A DNA stretch of 53,831 nt from assembly GCA_018267545.1 (NCBI GenBank), contig JAFDYG010000135.1, positions 1-53,831 on the forward strand, in the 5' to 3' direction. Made by a program: the position numbers and the translations under genes. The notes under the pieces were generated by a model that had not been told where the DNA came from, did no database searches, and saw only the letters and a program-made list of their open reading frames with translations. Positions 27,498 through 35,131 of this stretch are shown piece by piece. Numbering within the stretch: position 1 is the first letter of the stretch; every line of letters begins with the position of its first letter. The DNA comes from Bacteroidota bacterium (lineage in GTDB: Bacteria; Bacteroidota; Bacteroidia; Chitinophagales; Chitinophagaceae).

Positions 27498-28685
27498 GTG
27501 AGTCTTATCGGGGACTGGATGCAGCAGACGGCGCAGGCCTGGGTGGTCTGGGAGTTGACGCATAGTACGACCGCCCTTGGTGTGGTCGCTTTTTTCTCCC
27601 AAATTCCCTTCTTTCTTTTTGGTCCCTGGGTGGGTGTGGTCTCGGACCGGTATGACCGGCGTAAGATATTGCTGGTAACCCAATTTCTGATCATGCTTTT
27701 CGCTTTTATCCTGGCGGCGTTGGTGCAGTGGCACTGGCTGAAGCTCTGGCATGTCTATGTGCTGGCTTTTCTGCTGGGTATTGTCACGGCGTTCGACGTG
27801 ACGGCGGAACAGGCATTTATGAGCGACATTGCGGGGGCTGGGAACATCCGGAAGGCCGTCGCGTTAAATAACTCGCTTACGCAGCTGACGAGGCTGGTAG
27901 GCCCTTCGATTGCGGGCTGGCTGATTGCGCAGGTGGGGGTGGCGCCTTCTTTCTGGTTGAATGGGCTGACGATCATTATTACGATCCTTTGCATTGCGGC
28001 TGTGCGTGCGCATAGGGATGGGCCGGCGGAGACGGGCAGTGGTCTCCAACAGTTTCGGGAGGGCTGGCTTTTCTTCCGGAAGCATGGTCTGCTACAGCTC
28101 ATCATGATCTTTGCGGCGGTACAGGCGTTTTTCGGTCTGTCGACTATTCAGCTGCTGCCTGCTGTGGCTTCGGATATTTTGAAGGGGAATGCCAGCACTT
28201 TGGGGCTGTTGCTGGGGGCTGCGGGTGGAGGAGCGTTGATCGGGATTGTCGTTGTGATGCCTTTTGTCGAACAAATCAAGCGGCCTTGTATGGCGATTGG
28301 CGGGGCTTTGATCTGGTCGGGGGTGTGGTATATCTTATTCTCGCGTAGTCATGGCCTCTATTTTACGATGCTCTGCCAGTTTATGGCGAGTCTTGGGGCG
28401 GCCAATGTCGTTACGCTTTCGATCGGGTTGTCGCAGGAGCTAACGCCTCCGGGCATGCGCGCTAGGATTGTGAGCACTTTTCTGATGATTATTTTTGGAC
28501 TACAGCCGGTGGCTTCTTATTTGGTGGGAGCTGGGGCACACCAGTTTGGCTTGCAGCCAATCATTCTTGTAAATGGGATATCGATGATCCTTATTCCGGC
28601 GGCGTTATTGACTTTGCCGCGATTGCACCAGCTTCGGCGACCTGCCGGGGTGGAGAAGCCGAAGGACCATTGTGTCGGGTTTTAA
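27498..28685 (+). CDS. MFS exporter (MFS_3/EntS-like), start codon uncertain
   Basis: The product is a 12-helix major facilitator (395 aa from GTG 27498). After the first helix it has the loop SDRYDRRKILLVTQ, the signature of the MFS_3 group of drug and siderophore exporters. The GTG start would cut into helix 1 (VSLIGDWMQQ). The frame stays open upstream to a stop at 27393-27395, and the extra residues NFKILSNRDIRVYLSGNA look like the normal N terminus of this family. No ATG, GTG or TTG occurs in that extension, so either a rare start such as ATT or ATC is used, or the start codon has been lost. The stop overlaps that of the convergent DUF2652 gene. Confidence 0.85.
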   Translation: MSLIGDWMQQTAQAWVVWELTHSTTALGVVAFFSQIPFFLFGPWVGVVSDRYDRRKILLVTQFLIMLFAFILAALVQWHWLKLWHVYVLAFLLGIVTAFDVTAEQAFMSDIAGAGNIRKAVALNNSLTQLTRLVGPSIAGWLIAQVGVAPSFWLNGLTIIITILCIAAVRAHRDGPAETGSGLQQFREGWLFFRKHGLLQLIMIFAAVQAFFGLSTIQLLPAVASDILKGNASTLGLLLGAAGGGALIGIVVVMPFVEQIKRPCMAIGGALIWSGVWYILFSRSHGLYFTMLCQFMASLGAANVVTLSIGLSQELTPPGMRARIVSTFLMIIFGLQPVASYLVGAGAHQFGLQPIILVNGISMILIPAALLTLPRLHQLRRPAGVEKPKDHCVGF

Positions 28686-29761
28686 TTATCGATGGCGAAG
28701 GAGGGAATTTCCTTTAATAAGACGTGTAGTTTGGCGAGCGACTTTTGGAGGTCGGCTTCCATCTTCTTCTTTTGGTTGAGCTTGAAGAGGAGGGGAGTAG
28801 GGAAGCCTTTTTTTACGTAGAAGTCGATGGTGAGCCGGGTCTTTTGGCGGTCTATCGTTTCGAGGGTGAAATAGAGGGTGCTTTTTTTCTTCTCGTCCGT
28901 TTCGCTGAACTCGATCTTGTCGGATTGATAAGTATAGCTGCTGGCATATACGAAAGACTGGCCGTTGTCGAGGGTGAATTTGGAGCGCATGCCGATACGG
29001 GGAAGGTAGTGGCTGATCTCTTCGACTTTTTCCACGCCGATCTGCCAGCGGCTGCGATAAGTGAAGTCGCCCGTTGCATGAAAGAGCGTAATGATATCGG
29101 TATCGTAGGTATCTGTCAGGGAAAGGACTTTTGTTTTTTTCGAGAGCTCGAGCAGGGGCATCGAGCTGGCGGGGACTTCATTTTTTAGCTGGGTCAGCTG
29201 GGTATAATGAAAGGGGATTTCGCCCTGGTCCGTTTTTTTGGCGCTGCTGCTCCATTCCATCCAGTTAGTGAGATTGGAGGGTGGCTGGTCCTGTGCCAGG
29301 CTGTGGGTGACGAGCCAGTATTCGTGCTGCTCGATGTCATTCTTCAGCAACTGGTGAGCGACGATGATATCCTTGCCGATGAGCTTATTGAAATTGCGGA
29401 CGTTGTATCCGGTAAATTCTCCGTAGTGGGTGATTACCTTGAGGGTGAGCTGGACGGCCGATTTGCAGGCGTGGCATTGACAGAAGCGGCTGTGCTCGTA
29501 GGCGACGAGGTGTTTATGGAACTCGACGAACATCTTCTCGACCTGTTTATAGAGGGCTTGCAGGTTGGGTGTCTCGCCGAATTTATAGAAGAGGATGGCG
29601 TCGCCTTCGATCTCGGAAATTTCGAGACCCAGCTCATTTGTGTTGATCAGGGTCTCCAATAGTTCCTGGATGATCAGGCGGCTGTGATCGATTTCCGTTT
29701 CGTTGACGAATTTCGTGAAGCCGCTGATATCGGGAATAAAGAGTAGCCCTTTGTTCTCCAT
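28682..29761 (-). CDS. DUF2652 protein: cyclase-like domain plus SRPBCC-like domain
   Basis: The 359-aa protein starts MENKGLLFIPDISGFTKFV, followed by TEIDHSRLIIQELLETLI. This is the opening of DUF2652, which resembles class III nucleotide cyclase domains. A Cys cluster, CQCHAC, lies near residue 95. The C-terminal half (about 215-350) fits an SRPBCC/START-like ligand pocket. It is cytoplasmic, with no signal or membrane segment. Whether it makes a cyclic nucleotide is unknown; the substrate-binding residues could not be assigned by eye. It diverges from the serine hydrolase gene and shares overlapping stops with the MFS gene. Confidence 0.85.
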   Translation of the reverse strand: MENKGLLFIPDISGFTKFVNETEIDHSRLIIQELLETLINTNELGLEISEIEGDAILFYKFGETPNLQALYKQVEKMFVEFHKHLVAYEHSRFCQCHACKSAVQLTLKVITHYGEFTGYNVRNFNKLIGKDIIVAHQLLKNDIEQHEYWLVTHSLAQDQPPSNLTNWMEWSSSAKKTDQGEIPFHYTQLTQLKNEVPASSMPLLELSKKTKVLSLTDTYDTDIITLFHATGDFTYRSRWQIGVEKVEEISHYLPRIGMRSKFTLDNGQSFVYASSYTYQSDKIEFSETDEKKKSTLYFTLETIDRQKTRLTIDFYVKKGFPTPLLFKLNQKKKMEADLQKSLAKLHVLLKEIPSFAIDN

Positions 29762-29771
29762 ATTTTTCTTT

Positions 29772-29779
29772 TAAAGGTA
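29772..29779 (-). promoter_or_regulatory. Candidate -7 box TACCTTTA
   Basis: On the minus strand TACCTTTA matches TAnnTTTG except for the last base and lies 10 nt before the DUF2652 ATG at 29761. The same octamer precedes the oxidoreductase gene at 32463. Confidence 0.35.
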
Positions 29780-29811
29780 GGCCGTTTTTTGGCTAAATTA
29801 CTACAAAATGG

Positions 29812-31113
29812 ATGTGTATGCGATTGGGGCTGATACTCAAATTTTTGTTGTTGTTGCTGGGCATTTCCATTCTGATTTTTCTTTGGTCGGCGTTGCCGAT
29901 TATCAGTGGATATGGGGCGAAGATTGCGGCTTCGGGTGTATTTGTCGCGGGCCGGGGAGCCGAAGATGTTATTCGGGAAGATTTGGGAAACTTTCCGGTG
30001 AGGCTGGCTTCGGTGAAGGTGAATCTTGCGGATAGCAGCGTGACGGCCTCGGTGTGGGGACTGGCCGAGCGAAAGGCGATCTATCGACGTGGGCTGGGGG
30101 TGACGCTGGTGAGTGGATTGCCGGAAGAGGAGATCAGGGCGCAGCGCATGGTGTTGGCGGAGGTTCCGGTGGTGAACCAGGATACGGTGGATTGGCCTTT
30201 GGGTGATGGAGGTTCGGATAGCCTGGTGCGTTCTGTCGAGGATGTGGTGGATAGTGCTTTCGAGGGTGATTTTGGGACGAGGGCGATAATTGTGGTGTAT
30301 AAGGGGAGGATTGTCGCGGAGAGATATGCCCGGGGATTCGACCGTCACACGCGATTGCTGGGTTGGTCGATGACGAAGGGTATTCTCAATGCGATGGTGG
30401 GGATATTGGTGAAGCAGGGCAGGCTGGATATCCGGCAGCCGGCGTCGGTCGATGTGTGGAAGGGGGATGACAGGGCGCGGATTACTACGGCGGATCTGTT
30501 GCAGATGAATAGTGGCCTTAGCTGGTGGGAGTGGTATGCGGGGCCGGGGGATGCGACGAATATGCTATTCGAGTCGGCGGATATGGGGGAATATGCTTCG
30601 CGGTCGGCTTTGCGGCATCAGCCGGGAATGGTTTTCAATTATTCGAGTGGAACGGCGAATATCGTTTCGTCTATAGTTAGGAGTAAGCTGCCCGATAGCG
30701 TTTACTATCGATGGCCGTATGAGCAGCTGTTTTATAAGCTGGGGATGTATAGTATGGTTTTGGAACCGGATGCCGGGGGAACTTTTGTGGGGTCGTCGTA
30801 TGCGTATGGGACGGCGAGAGATTGGTCGCGATTCGGTTTATTGTACTTGCGGAATGGGGAGGGAGTGCTGCCGGAGAGTTGGGTACGGTATACGCGGACG
30901 GGAAGTGGTTATGGCGCTTTGTGGTGGAATAATGATCAACAGCGGCGTTATCGGGGTGTGCCGGAGGATTGCTTTTCCTGTGAGGGCTATGAGGGGCAGG
31001 ATATATGGGTGATTCCGTCGAAGGAGCTGGTGGTGGTTAGGCTGGCGTTGGAACATGGTCAGCGGCTGAAGAGGGGGGCTTTTTTGCAAGGGATCATCGG
31101 GGCTTTGCGGTAG
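29812..31113 (+). CDS. Serine hydrolase of the class C beta-lactamase family, membrane-anchored
   Basis: The 433-aa protein has one N-terminal hydrophobic segment (LILKFLLLLLGISILIFLW) that could be an uncleaved anchor or signal. The serine hydrolase motif GWSMTKG places Ser186 and Lys189 as the SxxK pair (numbering from ATG 29812; ATG 29818 is also possible). FNYSSGTANI provides the Tyr motif, and a late WWNNDQQRRYRG stretch follows the family pattern. Relatives include 6-aminohexanoate-dimer hydrolases, esterases and D-amino-acid peptidases. It is unlikely to be a resistance enzyme. It sits alone, 50 bp from the divergent DUF2652 gene. Confidence 0.87.
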   Translation: MCMRLGLILKFLLLLLGISILIFLWSALPIISGYGAKIAASGVFVAGRGAEDVIREDLGNFPVRLASVKVNLADSSVTASVWGLAERKAIYRRGLGVTLVSGLPEEEIRAQRMVLAEVPVVNQDTVDWPLGDGGSDSLVRSVEDVVDSAFEGDFGTRAIIVVYKGRIVAERYARGFDRHTRLLGWSMTKGILNAMVGILVKQGRLDIRQPASVDVWKGDDRARITTADLLQMNSGLSWWEWYAGPGDATNMLFESADMGEYASRSALRHQPGMVFNYSSGTANIVSSIVRSKLPDSVYYRWPYEQLFYKLGMYSMVLEPDAGGTFVGSSYAYGTARDWSRFGLLYLRNGEGVLPESWVRYTRTGSGYGALWWNNDQQRRYRGVPEDCFSCEGYEGQDIWVIPSKELVVVRLALEHGQRLKRGAFLQGIIGALR

Positions 31114-31389
31114 TGGGGGGAAAGCGGTTATGGTAGTAGGGGATGAAGCGTTGCGGCATGGATAAAAAAGAACCGACCAGGATAACAGCCGAATAGTCGG
31201 AGTATCCCAGCCGGTATGGGTCGGGGTATAATAGGGTGACTGTTGTTCTGGGAAAGTAATAAGAAAGGTTAAGTGGAAATATATATGCGTAGGCGCGTCA
31301 AATCTACAATTATTTTTATTCTAACCAAGAATTGTAGATTAAAATTCTGACGGAACCTATTCGAGAATGGACGGAAGGCGTTGTTCTGC
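31114..31389. other. 276-bp convergent intergenic region with no gene seen
   Basis: No ORF longer than about a dozen codons is convincing here. The region becomes AT-rich in its right half and contains the inverted repeat at 31301-31340. It lies between two genes that end facing each other, so no promoter is required for either. Confidence 0.7.
31301..31340. repeat. Perfect 11-bp inverted repeat, 18-nt spacer
   Basis: AATCTACAATT at 31301-31311 is repeated inverted as AATTGTAGATT at 31330-31340. The arms are AT-rich and not followed by a clean U tract, so it is a weak terminator candidate. It could equally be a protein-binding site or the remnant of a mobile-element end. Confidence 0.6.
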
Positions 31390-32463
31390 TTATAGTGGTA
31401 TGCGCCGTCCTTCTTTAGCCGACTGGGTAGCGGCTTCGAGGATGCGAACCACGATCAGATTATTGGGTAGAGACGACAGGTCGTTCGCCGGGTCGAGCTT
31501 ACCGCTAAGGACGTCGGCGAGATAGGGGATATTATCCCGGTAGAGGGCTGGATGGACGGCGACGCTGTCATAGGTGCGCTGGGTTCTTTTTTGGAGAGAT
31601 TTGTCGTTGAGCGCGTGTAAGTAGCCGGTAGTTCCGAATACTTCCCAATCTTTTATGCTGTAGGGCCAATTCCAGGAGGCTTCGATGATGCCGGTGGCGT
31701 CGGGATATTCGAGGAGGATAGTGGCGTCGTCTTCTACTTTCGGATATATGGAAGGCTTAATGTGATGAGTCATGGCTGTGACGGCGATGGGGGCTTTTCC
31801 TTGCATGAGCCAGGTCATGAGGTTGGCGCCGTAGCAGCCGAAGTCGCGGAGGGCGCCGCCGCCGTTTTTGATGGGGTCGGTGAGCCAGCCGAGGAAGTCG
31901 GGGCTGCAACCGATTTCTTTGGGTCCCTGGTGGCCGTCATGGACGATCATCTTGCGGGGAGCGCCGATGGCGTTATTATTTACCATTTCAAAAATCTGCT
32001 GGTTGGTATCGTACCAGGTCGTCTCGTAGTTGGTGAGGACGTGGATATGGTATTGTTTTGCCAGGGCGGCGATGCGGTTGGCGTCTTTTACCGTTGTGGC
32101 CAGGGGTTTCTCCACCATGACGGAGATTCCCTTGGGGGCGCAGGTCTCGACCACGCTAAGGTGCTCGGAAATGGCGTTATAGGCGAGCACGGCGTCGGGG
32201 TGGGTATGCTGGATGAGCTCGGGAAGGTTGTTGTAGAAGAGGGAGTCGGGGAGCTGGTAGCTTTTTTTATAGCGGGCGATCAGCTGTGGGTCGGACTCGG
32301 CGATGCCGGCGATGATGACCTCGCCGCGCTTGAATTGGTGCATAATATTATGAACGTGGTCGTGGGTGAGTCCGGCTACGCCGACGCGTAGAAGTTTTTG
32401 CCCGAAATTTGTGCTGATAATCAATAAGTTGACTGCTAAAAAGGTGGCTAATTTTTTGCTCAT
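31390..32463 (-). CDS. Exported Gfo/Idh/MocA-family oxidoreductase
   Basis: The 357-aa protein has a Sec-type signal (ATFLAVNLLIISTNFG) before the Rossmann start LRVGVAGLTHDHVHNI. The family motif VEKPLATT is at about 118-125, and the C-terminal alpha/beta domain contains GGGALRDFGCYGANLM. These enzymes oxidise, reduce or epimerise sugars using NAD(P), and some exported ones bind the cofactor tightly. Sec-type signals are unusual in this family because most exported members use Tat, so how the cofactor is loaded is open. It diverges from the YXWGXW gene with a 30-bp gap. Confidence 0.88.
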   Translation of the reverse strand: MSKKLATFLAVNLLIISTNFGQKLLRVGVAGLTHDHVHNIMHQFKRGEVIIAGIAESDPQLIARYKKSYQLPDSLFYNNLPELIQHTHPDAVLAYNAISEHLSVVETCAPKGISVMVEKPLATTVKDANRIAALAKQYHIHVLTNYETTWYDTNQQIFEMVNNNAIGAPRKMIVHDGHQGPKEIGCSPDFLGWLTDPIKNGGGALRDFGCYGANLMTWLMQGKAPIAVTAMTHHIKPSIYPKVEDDATILLEYPDATGIIEASWNWPYSIKDWEVFGTTGYLHALNDKSLQKRTQRTYDSVAVHPALYRDNIPYLADVLSGKLDPANDLSSLPNNLIVVRILEAATQSAKEGRRIPL

Positions 32464-32468
32464 ATAAC

Positions 32469-32476
32469 TAAAGGTA
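32469..32476 (-). promoter_or_regulatory. Candidate -7 box TACCTTTA, 5 nt before ATG
   Basis: On the minus strand TACCTTTA is followed by GTTAT and the ATG of the oxidoreductase at 32463. It matches TAnnTTTG at all but the last base. It would give a leaderless mRNA. Confidence 0.35.
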
Positions 32477-32493
32477 GGACCAAATTTAATATT

Positions 32494-33471
32494 ATGAATA
32501 AGACCATTTTGTCACTCAGTTTATTGTTAGCCATTAGTGTGGTAGGGGCCTCTGCGCGTGCGCAGGTTAGCGTAGGTATTTCAATCAATATAGCTCCGCC
32601 GGAGATACCGGTATATGAGCAGCCGCCGTGTCCGGTGGAAGGGTATATCTGGATACCCGGGTACTGGGCATACGACGACGGTTATTATTGGGTGCCGGGT
32701 TATTGGGAGGCGCCGCCACGGGTAGGGTATTATTGGACGCCGGGTTATTGGGGTTTTGTGGGCGGTGTGTATCGTTGGAATGTCGGTTATTGGGGGCCTC
32801 ATGTGGGGTATTATGGAGGGATCAACTATGGTTGTGGTTATGGGGGTAGTGGATATTATGGAGGCCAGTGGTATAATGGGAGGTTCCGGTATAATACGGC
32901 GGTGACTAGGGTGAATACGACGGTTGTGAAGAATGTTTATATTAATAAGACGGTGGTTAGGAATGTGACGGTGAATCGGGTCAGCTATAATGGGGGGCCG
33001 AATGGGGTTACTTATAGGGCTAGTGCGAGGGAGCAGGCTGCGGCGAGGGACAGGCATATTCAGGTGACGACGCAGCAGCGGGAGCATCAGCAGGCGGCGA
33101 GGGGGGATAGGAATCAGTTTGCTTCTGTCAATCATGGGAGGCCGGGGAATATGGCGGTTAGCAGGCCGATAGCGAGGCCTACGGCGAGTAGGCCGGAGTC
33201 GAGGCCGGCGGTAAGACCGGCGCCTGCGGCACCGAGACCGGAGTCGAGACCTGCGCCGAGACCGGCGCCTTCGCCTGCGGCGAATCGGCCGGCGCCGAGA
33301 CCACAGCAGCCGAGACCTCAGCCGCAGATGCATAATCAGCCGAGGCCGCAGCAGCCAAGGCCCCAACAGCCAAGACCGCAACAGCCGCATCCTCAGCAGC
33401 CGCCACATAGAGAAGGTGGTGGAGGGGGAGAGCGTCATGGTGGTGGTGGTGGTGGAGAAAGGCACCACTAA
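32494..33471 (+). CDS. YXWGXW-repeat protein with Pro/Arg/Gln-rich tail
   Basis: The 325-aa secreted protein has a signal peptide (LSLLLAISVVGASARAQ). Residues 45-110 carry tandem aromatic repeats of the type YxWxPGYW (WIPGYW, WVPGYW, WTPGYW, WNVGYWG), followed by a Gly/Tyr-rich segment. A middle part (about 130-200) rich in Asn, Val and Arg leads to a tail (about 220-325) of APRPESRPAP and QQPRPQQPRPQ repeats ending in Gly/His stretches. Such proteins are common in soil Bacteroidota and have no assigned activity. The basic, disordered tail could bind cell-wall polymers or nucleic acid, and the His-rich end could bind metal (inference). Confidence 0.85.
   Translation: MNKTILSLSLLLAISVVGASARAQVSVGISINIAPPEIPVYEQPPCPVEGYIWIPGYWAYDDGYYWVPGYWEAPPRVGYYWTPGYWGFVGGVYRWNVGYWGPHVGYYGGINYGCGYGGSGYYGGQWYNGRFRYNTAVTRVNTTVVKNVYINKTVVRNVTVNRVSYNGGPNGVTYRASAREQAAARDRHIQVTTQQREHQQAARGDRNQFASVNHGRPGNMAVSRPIARPTASRPESRPAVRPAPAAPRPESRPAPRPAPSPAANRPAPRPQQPRPQPQMHNQPRPQQPRPQQPRPQQPHPQQPPHREGGGGGERHGGGGGGERHH
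33180..33468 (+). repeat. Low-complexity coding repeats in the YXWGXW gene
   Basis: Short tandem units of GCCGAGACC/CAGCCAAGACCG type encode the Pro-Arg-Gln tail, followed by GGTGGT units for polyglycine. Spacing is irregular and the units stay in frame, so this is a coding repeat and not a CRISPR array. Confidence 0.7.
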
Positions 33472-33492
33472 TTGTTAATACGTTACTTTGTT

Positions 33493-33500
33493 TATATTTA
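33493..33500 (+). promoter_or_regulatory. Candidate -7 box TATATTTA, 5 nt before ATG
   Basis: TATATTTA matches TAnnTTTG except for the last base and is separated by CAGGC from the pectinesterase ATG at 33506. Confidence 0.35.
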
Positions 33501-33505
33501 CAGGC

Positions 33506-34489
33506 ATGAAATACTGCCTGTTTTTTTTTGCTTTAATCTTTATTGTGAGAATGGGTGCGGCGCAGCCGGTGGCGTATCCTTCTTCGTTTACGGTGGCGCA
33601 GGATGGCAGCGGTAACTTCAAGACTATACAGGAGGCGGTGAATGCGGTGAGAGATTTGTCGCAGCAAAGGGTGATTATACATATCAAGAATGGGGTGTAT
33701 AAAGAGAAGGTGGTGGTTCCTTCGTGGAAGACGATGATTACGTTGTCGGGGGAGAGCAAGGATAGTACGATCATTACGTGGGATGATTATTCGAGCAAGC
33801 CGAATCCGACGGGGAAAGATGCGTTTGGGAAGCCACAGTTTTCGACCTATACTTCTTATACGGTGCTGGTGGCGGGGAATGATTTTTCGGCGGAGAATCT
33901 CACTATCATAAATTCTTCGGGAAGGGTAGGGCAAGCAGTGGCTTTGCATGTGGAGGGAGATCGGTGTGCTGTCAGTAATTGTAACCTATTGGGGAATCAG
34001 GATACCTTGTATGCGGCGACAGAAGGAAGCCGGCAATATTATAAAGACTGTTATATCGAGGGGACGACGGATTTTATTTTTGGTGAGGCGACGGCGGTTT
34101 TTAGCCGTTGCGTGATTCGGGGGCTGGTCAGCTCGTATGTGACGGCGGCGGCGACGACACCGAGGCAAGCGTATGGATTTGTCTTTTTGGATTGCAGATT
34201 GGAGGCTGATACGGCGGCGAAGCACCTCTATCTGGGAAGGCCCTGGCGGCCTTATGCGCGGACGGTATTTATCCGGACGGAGATGAATGCTCCGGTACTG
34301 GAGGTTGGGTGGGACAACTGGCGGAATCCTGAGAACGAGAAGACTGTTTATTATGCTGAGTATGAAAGCAGGGGATTGGGGGGGAATGTTTCGAAGAGAG
34401 TGGGCTGGTCGCATCAGCTGAGCGGGAAGGAAGCGAAAATGTATACTATAGAACATATTTTAGGGGACTGGGTACGGAATTATCTTTAA
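33506..34489 (+). CDS. Pectinesterase (CE8-like)
   Basis: ATG 33506 is preferred to the in-frame TTG at 33488 because it opens directly on the signal peptide (MKYCLFFFALIFIVRMGAAQ). The 327-aa protein is a right-handed beta-helix pectin methylesterase. All the key blocks are present: GNFKTIQEAV, GNQDTLYA (Gln and first Asp), DFIFGEATAVF (nucleophile Asp) and LGRPWRPYARTVF (Arg/Trp). It would remove methyl esters from homogalacturonan in the periplasm or outside the cell. It precedes the sigma factor gene but is separated from it by a promoter box, so it may not belong to the SusCD operon. No pectate lyase or GH28 enzyme is nearby. Confidence 0.93.
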   Translation: MKYCLFFFALIFIVRMGAAQPVAYPSSFTVAQDGSGNFKTIQEAVNAVRDLSQQRVIIHIKNGVYKEKVVVPSWKTMITLSGESKDSTIITWDDYSSKPNPTGKDAFGKPQFSTYTSYTVLVAGNDFSAENLTIINSSGRVGQAVALHVEGDRCAVSNCNLLGNQDTLYAATEGSRQYYKDCYIEGTTDFIFGEATAVFSRCVIRGLVSSYVTAAATTPRQAYGFVFLDCRLEADTAAKHLYLGRPWRPYARTVFIRTEMNAPVLEVGWDNWRNPENEKTVYYAEYESRGLGGNVSKRVGWSHQLSGKEAKMYTIEHILGDWVRNYL

Positions 34490-34501
34490 GTTAAGTCTCC
34501 C

Positions 34502-34509
34502 TATCTTTG
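34502..34509 (+). promoter_or_regulatory. -7 promoter box TATCTTTG for the sigma factor gene
   Basis: This is an exact TAnnTTTG match, 38 nt before the ATG at 34548 and just after the pectinesterase stop. A housekeeping-type promoter here would drive the sigma/FecR genes independently. Confidence 0.55.
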
Positions 34510-34547
34510 TATAAGGTACATTCGTTTTATTGCAAATTGCACGCTGT

Positions 34548-35087
34548 ATGGAAACCCAACTGCTTAAAGAAGGTAGCCACGAGACCTTTCTTGATGTGTA
34601 TCAACGTATGCACATTAAGCTGTTTCGATTTTTCCTGAAGCATATTTCTCTCCACGATGCGGCAAAAGATCTTACGCAACAATGTTTTATTCGGCTTTGG
34701 CAGTATAGAGAAAGTCTTTCTTGCGATCATCCGCTGGAAAAGCAGATTTTTATTATTGCGCGGAGCATTCTAATCAACCATATCAAGAAAGAAACGACTC
34801 AGAAGAAGGCTTATGCGGCGCATCAACGCTTCTCTATGACGGCGGTAGCGCCTGCCGGGGACATCCGTCTGGAGCAGGCCGACGAGGTGAATGCAGCTAT
34901 CGAGAGCTTGCCGCCTGTGCGCAAGCGGATTATGATCCTGAAGGCCATGCATGGGTACTCCAATAAGGAAATCGCCCAGAGCATGAAGATCTCGGTAAAA
35001 ACTGTGGAAGATCATATTACCAAGGCGTTTCGCCACATCCGGCAGGTTACTGCTATGCTCCTCTTAATCTTTTTTCACAAATTTTAA
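34548..35087 (+). CDS. ECF RNA polymerase sigma factor
   Basis: ATG 34548 (METQLLKEG) is chosen over TTG 34530 because it lies downstream of the promoter box at a sensible distance. The 179-aa protein has the two ECF regions: sigma2 (about 10-75, with ISLHDAAKDLTQQCFIRLWQ) and sigma4 (about 115-165, with GYSNKEIAQSMKISVKTVEDH forming the helix-turn-helix). It belongs to the Bacteroidota sigma-70 family expansion that pairs with FecR. It should direct RNA polymerase to the downstream SusC operon when released. FecR follows 44 bp later. Confidence 0.93.
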   Translation: METQLLKEGSHETFLDVYQRMHIKLFRFFLKHISLHDAAKDLTQQCFIRLWQYRESLSCDHPLEKQIFIIARSILINHIKKETTQKKAYAAHQRFSMTAVAPAGDIRLEQADEVNAAIESLPPVRKRIMILKAMHGYSNKEIAQSMKISVKTVEDHITKAFRHIRQVTAMLLLIFFHKF

Positions 35088-35131
35088 TTACCGAGCAGGG
35101 GTCCAGGGTATGGATCGCTGTATATAACTTT

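Noticed and set aside
29812-31113. Antibiotic-resistance beta-lactamase
   Set aside because: The SxxK and YSS motifs fit the broader serine hydrolase/esterase family; there is no mobile context or clinical beta-lactamase signature.
31227-31232. TATAAT, a sigma-70-type -10 box
   Set aside because: Bacteroidota housekeeping promoters use TAnnTTTG, and no gene starts downstream of it.
32581-33468. 295-codon minus-strand ORF rich in Arg, Pro and Leu
   Set aside because: Shadow of the repeat-rich YXWGXW gene, which has a signal peptide and known repeats.
33180-33468. CRISPR-like short repeats
   Set aside because: Units are short, irregular, in frame and without unique spacers; they encode the Pro-Arg-Gln tail.
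33488-33505. Upstream TTG start for the pectinesterase (and similar TTG/GTG extensions at 21788, 24375, 34530, 43635, 45396 and 46563)
   Set aside because: In each case an internal ATG opens directly on a signal peptide or the family N terminus, and the extension overlaps promoter or terminator elements.
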